DNA of 64,000 nucleotides from Toxorhynchites rutilus septentrionalis (Eukaryota; Arthropoda; Insecta; Diptera; Culicidae). Under the pieces are notes generated by a model. That model made no database searches, had not been told where the DNA came from, and was given only the letters and a program-made list of their open reading frames with translations. The stretch lies in NCBI RefSeq assembly GCF_029784135.1, contig NC_073746.1, positions 249,869,494 through 249,933,493 on the forward strand, given 5' to 3'. Made by a program: the position numbers and the translations under genes. How positions within the stretch are numbered: position 1 is the stretch's first letter; every line of letters starts with the position of its first letter. Positions 58,161-64,000 of this stretch are shown piece by piece.

Positions 58161-60082
58161 AATAACTGAACCCATTACTGTATTAAATAGAACCACGAGC
58201 TTCTTTCAGTGAAATAAACTCCGATGGTGTGCACTACATTTCAGTTGTATATTCGGCCAAGCCCACCTTAGGCAGCCTTCATTCGTTTGCTGGGATTTAC
58301 TTTGTTGATCCGCGAGAGCCCAGAGATCGGCTTTCAAATAACTTCATTTCAGCATGATGCTCCATCTCGAAACGAGTTATTGTTGCTCCAGAAGACGTGC
58401 GTTTCTCCTTCGCACACCCCGTGTTTAGAGTCTGTTCTCGAAATTCCCTCCGTTCGGTGCGGTTTGGTTACTTCCACAAGGTGTCATATTTGCGCTGAAG
58501 CTACTCCGCACGGATCCAGGGGTAAGATGGAATCACGACCCGAGAACGGCTTAACGATAATTTCCGATATATTGCAATAATCATTACAATGTGATGTATC
58601 GATTTCAGATAAAAAGAATCAATTCTCACAATGGTTATATAACAATTTGACATCGGTTCAAATTTTCCTGCCGGTTGGAGCGCAATTTAGCGTGAATGAA
58701 GAGCATTGTCAGTTGTTTTTTGTTTCATTCTCTGTTTTGCTCTCATTCAGGGAGGGTTTTGACATTTCGTAACAGTAATCGTAGTCGTTACTAAGGTAAT
58801 TGTGGCAGCGGTGGCGGCTCAGTGGCTGGAAAAACGGTACAGCCATCCTCGTGCTGCACACGGAGGGAAACTCGTGAAAATGTTATTTAAATGTTGTCGC
58901 CGTTATTCCACGGGAGGAGGAATGTCTTGTCTCTTCAAGCTCATACCATCCGGTTGACGATGTTATGCAGATAGTGAGGCCGACAGCACAACAACGGAGA
59001 CATCGGAATCATGACTAGCTTCGAAAAGGTCACTGGGCTGGGACATTCTTCCTCAAGGTAGCCGCCACTTTAGTCGTTTATGCTGTGTACTTAAGAGAAT
59101 GGACCTTTCGATACCTTCAGGAGTTGTTAATCAATCTGATATTCAGGAATGTGAAAAGTTGGGTTCGGTTGATATGCTTCCTACAGTGTCGATTATGCAC
59201 ATTTCCGTCGAGATGTGATTGCTTGCATTCCAATAACTACCACGCGATTTACGACGACAATACGACTAATGATGATTAATTTACCCATAACCGAAAAGAC
59301 AACCGATAACGTGAAGTTTCGGTTCTAATAGATTTATGAAATACCACCCCGTCCCGTACACGAAATACGCAGATAATTATACACAATTGAACGTTCGATA
59401 TTGAACAGCGATTTATAACTGCCAACGGATTTCATCTTTCGGAAGACGGAGTGGGGGCAAACACTTGAGGGGAGCCCTTATGCCAGCGTGATGCCGAAAC
59501 TGGCTCATATTCTGCCATCGTCTGCCGACCAGCCGGCGTGTGTTTCCATTTATGGTGTTGTTTTGCTTTTCTGCCCCCGTTGGGGCCACGTGTAAACACC
59601 ATCCACCGTAGAGGTGCATCTTCTCGCGGGTTATAAATTGGTTTTTAATGACCAATCGTGGGATTCTGGGAGCTTTTAATCGCGCATTATTAACCAACAA
59701 AACGCGCTATTTGGGGGTCTGAATGTGCGAATTTAATCTTGCAACTTTGAACCAGAGCCACCGATGGATGGATGTTGAAAGAAATTAAGCCGCTAGCGTG
59801 CCCGCGAAATGTCATCCCCAGAAAAGTGTGTCTTGCCGGTTGAATTTGAATGAATGTGTATTATGTGACCGGGGTGATGAATCGCAATTTATCTCCCCGT
59901 GCGCGATGTAGAGGAGGGAGGGGGGGGAGTAAAACGTACCAGTTAAGTAGAACTTCAAGTATATCTTTGGAAACTCATGTTTCCCAAAACTTTGATGCAG
60001 TTTCTTGCGATTCAATATACTGTTTTTCTACCTAATTGGTAAAATATTTTACAAAAAAGTGTTCTCCTATGTTTTTTACTGA
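58161..60082. other. Unassigned, GC-balanced DNA; possible 5' exon of a host gene
   Basis: An initiator-like cattTCAGTTgta at about 58236 lies some 28 bp downstream of aaataaa. Further on a donor-like cagggGTAAGA occurs near 58519-58526. Between them several frames start only at non-ATG codons. 59413-59700 minus is open for 95 codons without recognised family. A g-rich run ggagggaggggggggag is at 59914-59930. No TE boundary seen until about 60083. Confidence 0.25.
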
Positions 60083-62731
60083 AATTTAAACAGACCGAAA
60101 AGTACTACTAAAAGATCACATTCTCGGCACACTGGCGGTGTTGCTATTTATGTCAGAGAATCAGTTCAATTCAATCTTCGCCTCAACGAAGTGTTTGATG
60201 GTAACTGGTTCTTGGGCATTACAGTTGAACATGGCATGAAGATGGGTAATTTTGGTGTTTTGTATCATAGTCCCAGCTCAAGCGACTTGCGTTTTGTTGA
60301 AATTTTAGAAAACTGGCTTGAAATGTTCCTTGACTCTAGCAAATTGAATATATTAGCTGGTGATTTCAATATTAATTGGCGTGATGACTACAATTCGAAC
60401 CATTTGAAGCGTGTATCCGATTTCTTCAATTTGAAACAAACAGTACATGAATTTACTCGCATTTCCAGGCACAGTAAAACTTTAATTGATCATGTTTATT
60501 CCAATTTTGATACTATTTACACAGTCACGGATACCAATTTGAAAATAACCGATCATGAGACTTTAATTATCAATATTGTAGATAATCTCGTGGTAAATGT
60601 AGACGTTGTGAAATTAAAGTGCTGGAGGAAATATTCGAAGCATGCTGTTTCGAATCTCGTAGTGAGAAGCCTGGATTTTCCATTCGAGGTCGGTAATTTA
60701 GATGAATCATCAGCTGTTCTAACTAATACCTTGAAAGAGTGTACAAATCGGCTTGTTACGCAAAAATTTGTTCCTATGAAAAACTCGAACAGCTGGTACA
60801 ATTTGGATCTTTTACGCCTTAAACGTGAGAGAGACAGATGGTACAAGAAATTTTGTAGAACAAATGATGGAAATCATTGGAATATGTACACAAACGCGCG
60901 CAATATATATTCACAGTCGATTAAGAAAACTCGTTGTGAATATATTCAGAGGAAGATTGATCTGCATCAAAGCAACAGCAAGGAGTTATGGAAAATTTTG
61001 AAATCTTTATTAAAACCTAGTAATAGCAAACCGCGTTCCATAACTTTTAATGGCACACTTGAACAGTCTGAACAGGCTATAGCATCTAAGTTTAACGATT
61101 ATTTTGTCAATAGTGTTTCATTGATCAATCAGTCCATTGAATTGGTTGATGAACCTGATGAAATAAAACAGCCGGTTAACAGTAGTTGTAGATTTGAAAG
61201 TTTTCACCCAATTACATTAAATGAACTTAGAACTATTTGCTTTTCTTTAGGAAAAACGGCTGGAGTGGATAATGTCAATGCTAGAGTTATTCAAGATTGC
61301 TTTCATGTCATCGGTCACATCTTGCTGGACCTTATTAATAAATCTTTGCTAACTGGGCATGTGCCTAAGGTGTGGAAGGAATCTTTAATAGTTCCAATTC
61401 AAAAGGTTGCTGGAACGATTAAAGCCGAAGAGTTTCGTCCCATCAATATGTTGCACACGCTAGAGAAAATATTAGAAGTAGTCGTTAAAGGCCAGCTGCT
61501 GGAATATTTAAATTGCAATGCTTTGCTAATACCAGAACAATCGGGATATCGGGAAGGTCATTCCTGTGAAACCGCATTGAACTTGGTATTAGCAAAATGG
61601 AAAGAGAAACTAGAGTGCAAAGAGAATATCATTGCTGTTTTTTTGGATCTAAAACGTGCTTTCGAAACAATTTCTAGGCCCTTGTTGTTGAACACGATTA
61701 AGCGCTTTGGATTTACGAGTACTGCATATAAATGGTTCGAAAGCTATTTAAATGACAGAACTCAACGGACTATTTTTAATGATACAATTTCGAATCCCCT
61801 AGGGAATAATCTTGGAGTACCTCAGGGAAGTGTATTAGGGCCCCTTTTATTTATTATGTATATCAATGACATGGGAAGAGTTTTACGATTTTGTGATATC
61901 AATCTTTTTGCAGATGATACTGTGTTATTCATTGCAGCTAATGATTTAGATCAGGTCGTTTTACATTTGAATGGAGATTTACATTCTTTAAGTAGATGGT
62001 TGAAGTATAAGCAATTGAAATTGAACATAAGTAAAACTAAATATATGGTAATCTCGCGAAATCGTTTAAATGAAAACGTCTCCATCGTTATTGATAATGA
62101 GACTATTGATCGAGTTCGGGACATTAAATATCTTGGCGTGATTATTGATGACAAACTCAAGTTCAACACTCACATTGACAATGTCATCAAGAAAATTGCC
62201 AAGAAGTATGGAATCTTATGTCGATTGAAAAACGATTTAACTATTTGCAGCAAAATACAGCTATACAAATCAATCATCTCTCCTCATTTAGACTTTTGCT
62301 CTTCCATTTTATTTTTAGCCAATGACACACAAATATCGAGATTACAGCGCTTGCAAAACAAAATAATGCGGTTGATACTAAAATGTAACAGATTCACTTC
62401 CTCATCTTTAATGTTGGACGCTCTGCAATGGTTATCCGTGAAGCAAAGGATTGTTTATTTAACTATGGTGTTCATTTTCAAAGTAGTTAAAGGTTTGCTG
62501 CCTCGATATTTGTATGATCGAGTTGAAAGAGGAATTGACTTTCATAGTTATAACACCAGAAACGCGAATGAAATAAGAACACCTAATTTCTTGTCATGTG
62601 CTTCACAAAATTCGTTGTACTTCAAAGGAATAAATGTGTTCAACTCGATGCCAAGACATATTAAATGCGCAACAACACTTACAGAATTTAAGAGGCACTG
62701 TATTTCACATGTAAAAGCTGTGTTCTCTTAA
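60083..62731 (+). CDS. LINE endonuclease (partial) plus reverse transcriptase
   Basis: An 882-codon frame without stops: RHTGGVAIYVRESVQFNL (endonuclease entered late), LAGDFNINW (GDFN, about residue 93), DHETLIINI, then a basic linker (RLKRERDRWYKKF), KTAGVDNVNARVIQD, FRPINMLHTLEKILE, motif A AVFLDLKRAFETI (about 517), LGVPQGSVLGPLLFIMYIND (about 578), FADDTVLFI (about 607), and a C-terminal LQWLSVKQR...YNTRNANEIRT block. The first in-frame methionine is internal, so it cannot start as in an intact element. Catalytic RT residues are all present; the nuclease N-terminus is missing. Nearest relative in the window is the fragment at 23131. Confidence 0.85.
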   Translation, partial: NLNRPKSTTKRSHSRHTGGVAIYVRESVQFNLRLNEVFDGNWFLGITVEHGMKMGNFGVLYHSPSSSDLRFVEILENWLEMFLDSSKLNILAGDFNINWRDDYNSNHLKRVSDFFNLKQTVHEFTRISRHSKTLIDHVYSNFDTIYTVTDTNLKITDHETLIINIVDNLVVNVDVVKLKCWRKYSKHAVSNLVVRSLDFPFEVGNLDESSAVLTNTLKECTNRLVTQKFVPMKNSNSWYNLDLLRLKRERDRWYKKFCRTNDGNHWNMYTNARNIYSQSIKKTRCEYIQRKIDLHQSNSKELWKILKSLLKPSNSKPRSITFNGTLEQSEQAIASKFNDYFVNSVSLINQSIELVDEPDEIKQPVNSSCRFESFHPITLNELRTICFSLGKTAGVDNVNARVIQDCFHVIGHILLDLINKSLLTGHVPKVWKESLIVPIQKVAGTIKAEEFRPINMLHTLEKILEVVVKGQLLEYLNCNALLIPEQSGYREGHSCETALNLVLAKWKEKLECKENIIAVFLDLKRAFETISRPLLLNTIKRFGFTSTAYKWFESYLNDRTQRTIFNDTISNPLGNNLGVPQGSVLGPLLFIMYINDMGRVLRFCDINLFADDTVLFIAANDLDQVVLHLNGDLHSLSRWLKYKQLKLNISKTKYMVISRNRLNENVSIVIDNETIDRVRDIKYLGVIIDDKLKFNTHIDNVIKKIAKKYGILCRLKNDLTICSKIQLYKSIISPHLDFCSSILFLANDTQISRLQRLQNKIMRLILKCNRFTSSSLMLDALQWLSVKQRIVYLTMVFIFKVVKGLLPRYLYDRVERGIDFHSYNTRNANEIRTPNFLSCASQNSLYFKGINVFNSMPRHIKCATTLTEFKRHCISHVKAVFS

Positions 62732-63449
62732 CAGCTGAACGAGTTTTTGTTTATTTTTATGACGAAGATCTTTACTGACGAAGTTTTATACGAACGGATA
62801 ATTGAATGTGGACAATTTTTTTGCAATTTGTTTTCAATATTTTCAATGAATCTGACGAAGTTTTTGAACGGATTATATTATGTAGATTATTTAATTTTTT
62901 TTAAATCATCTTTTTTAAATTTGTATTGAACTCTATTATGTCTGTCATGATCTTGGTGATGATGGACTATTTTTATTTTTATTTTGTCGTTCTTATAGTT
63001 GTATTAGTTTAAAAAAATAAAATAAAAGTAGTCTACAAAAGTTTGAGCGTCGCGCGCGAGACACAGATATAAAGGATATTAAATTGAAAGTTTTTTTTAA
63101 GTGCCGGTCTAGGAATTTTTCGTAAAGGAAATTTTCTCGATTTCTCTGAATGAGGGTATTCAAAGTCAATCTAAAACAAGGCTGGCGGTTGGACTTGTGC
63201 TCTGGTGGACCACTTGGCTGCAAGGGCCTCGTCGGGACCGTATCGGCTCTGTGGCGGACATGACTGAGTATTGGCTTTTTTGGACATTGCAATTTTTTGA
63301 ACTTATATCTGTAAATAAAATCAGTTCGTTTTTCATGTTTGCTAAACTGATTTCAATGTTGAAAAAAAAATAATTATCTTTTAGATAACTCGTCTTGCTC
63401 AAACCTCTGTAGGGGAAGGAGGCGGGACCATCATCATCATCACTACTTT
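60083..63449 (+). mobile_element. 5'-truncated LINE with open endonuclease/RT frame and 3' UTR
   Basis: Begins inside the endonuclease domain right after a TGA (60080-60082) and ends in a gggaccatcatcatcatcac tail at about 63449. The 3' UTR contains the gtctacaaaagtttgagcgt/cgcgcgc box at 63032 shared with the copies at 14500 and 23116, but here it lacks the tRNA-like block and the ggggatag tandem units, so it is a distinct subfamily. Confidence 0.8.
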
Positions 63450-64000
63450 TTTTCGATGCGGGTAATATGAACATATACCCGCATAATATGGACAGGTTTG
63501 TAACATATGAAGCGTAGAGATTTATCGATCGCGAGAGGAATAATTTTATTCAACCAAGGTCTGAACTCATCACGAATGTCCGTTAGATGATGAAAAAATC
63601 AAATTAATCCACCTAGAAGTGAGGGGATGTCCACATACCACGTGGACAGAAAAAGCATGATTTTAGACACCCCCACACCCCCTCCGTGGACAAGCGTGGA
63701 CATTTCTTATTCTCGTCCCCCTGTTGTCCACGTGGACATTTCTCCAGTTTTTGGAAGAAAATCAAGAAAATCCTATATTTTTCGCTTAAATCTAATTTTA
63801 AGTTTGTTTCAGTTTTCTATTACATGTTTTGTTAATAGAAATGATAGCCTTATTAATAGTAACGATTTGTTTTAAATTCACCGATTTTGACATCATCGCG
63901 CTATTCAAATCGTCTAAATGTTGTAATGTATTACTAGTTTTCGATCGTTCAACACACCCGAATTGTCACTCAAACGAATAAACGTTATTTGTTTTGGCTG
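63450..64000. other. Unassigned DNA with CCACGTGGACA motif cluster
   Basis: tgtccacataccacgtggac at 63628, ccgtggacaagcgtggaca at 63684 and the 14-bp perfect palindrome tgtccacgtggaca at 63725-63738 lie within 110 bp around a cccccacaccccctcc stretch. At 63456-63493 gggtaatatgaacatatacccgc and ataatatggaca form a partial inverted repeat. No ORF of note. Confidence 0.45.

Overview
The window looks like repeat-dominated insect DNA, most likely from a mosquito (aedine type is my best guess). The basis is a JAM-like RTE retrotransposon, a tRNA-derived SINE of Feilai type, TTAA-specific MITEs, several Tc1/mariner lineages including DD41D (rosa-like) elements, piggyBac, pogo, hAT and Helitron-like elements, and an arthropod-style TATA plus TCAGT promoter. 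I see no confident intact host gene, no rRNA, no genuine tRNA gene, no CRISPR array and no prokaryotic operon. Bases 1-64000 are best read as intergenic or intronic DNA built by nested transposition. Family names were assigned by eye from motifs, not by database search.

Layout. 1-1231: 5' half of a LINE on the minus strand (endonuclease frame plus an Asn-rich upstream remnant). 1234-6783: a pogo-like DNA transposon with 25-bp TIRs and TA duplications, a broken DDD transposase ending in a PHD-type finger, and a 2.7-kb LINE inserted inside it. 6784-9600: a diverged long inverted-repeat element split by a small mariner at a TA, with a MITE in its interior. 9600-14490: mostly unassigned AT-rich DNA with one plausible core promoter near 12294. 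14500-18063: LINE 3' end containing a tRNA-like block, Helitron-like end, an 8-bp-TSD hAT MITE, and a 1.07-kb MITE. 18600-21560: a LINE inserted in a DD41D mariner that also carries a SINE. 21780-25570: hairpin repeat, tandem repeat, LINE 3' end, unassigned DNA. 25570-26690: Helitron-like element. 29960-31330: a foldback element whose arms are arrays of an ACCCGAATG motif and whose core holds a GC-rich palindrome. 32907-33921: mariner. 34751-38833: piggyBac relic loaded with four younger insertions.

The most striking feature is a near-perfect palindrome at about 37527-47088. Its two arms of roughly 4.7 kb are almost identical and are joined through a (TA)n tract at 42222-42355. A third, direct copy of the arm tip follows at 47088-47328, then another (TA)n, a nearly intact mariner (47532-48805) and a second Helitron-like copy. 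The duplicated arm includes part of the piggyBac relic, possible host sequence, a (CT)n tract and a DD41D mariner.

50116-64000: scattered relics (mariner end, Tigger-like MITE, JAM/RTE pseudogene, I-type LINE tail), long unassigned stretches, and a LINE at 60083-63449 whose endonuclease/RT frame is open to its stop. The elements interact only by insertion into one another. Their nesting gives a relative chronology: piggyBac, pogo and the long inverted-repeat element are old; the mariners, SINE, LINE inserts and the palindrome are younger.
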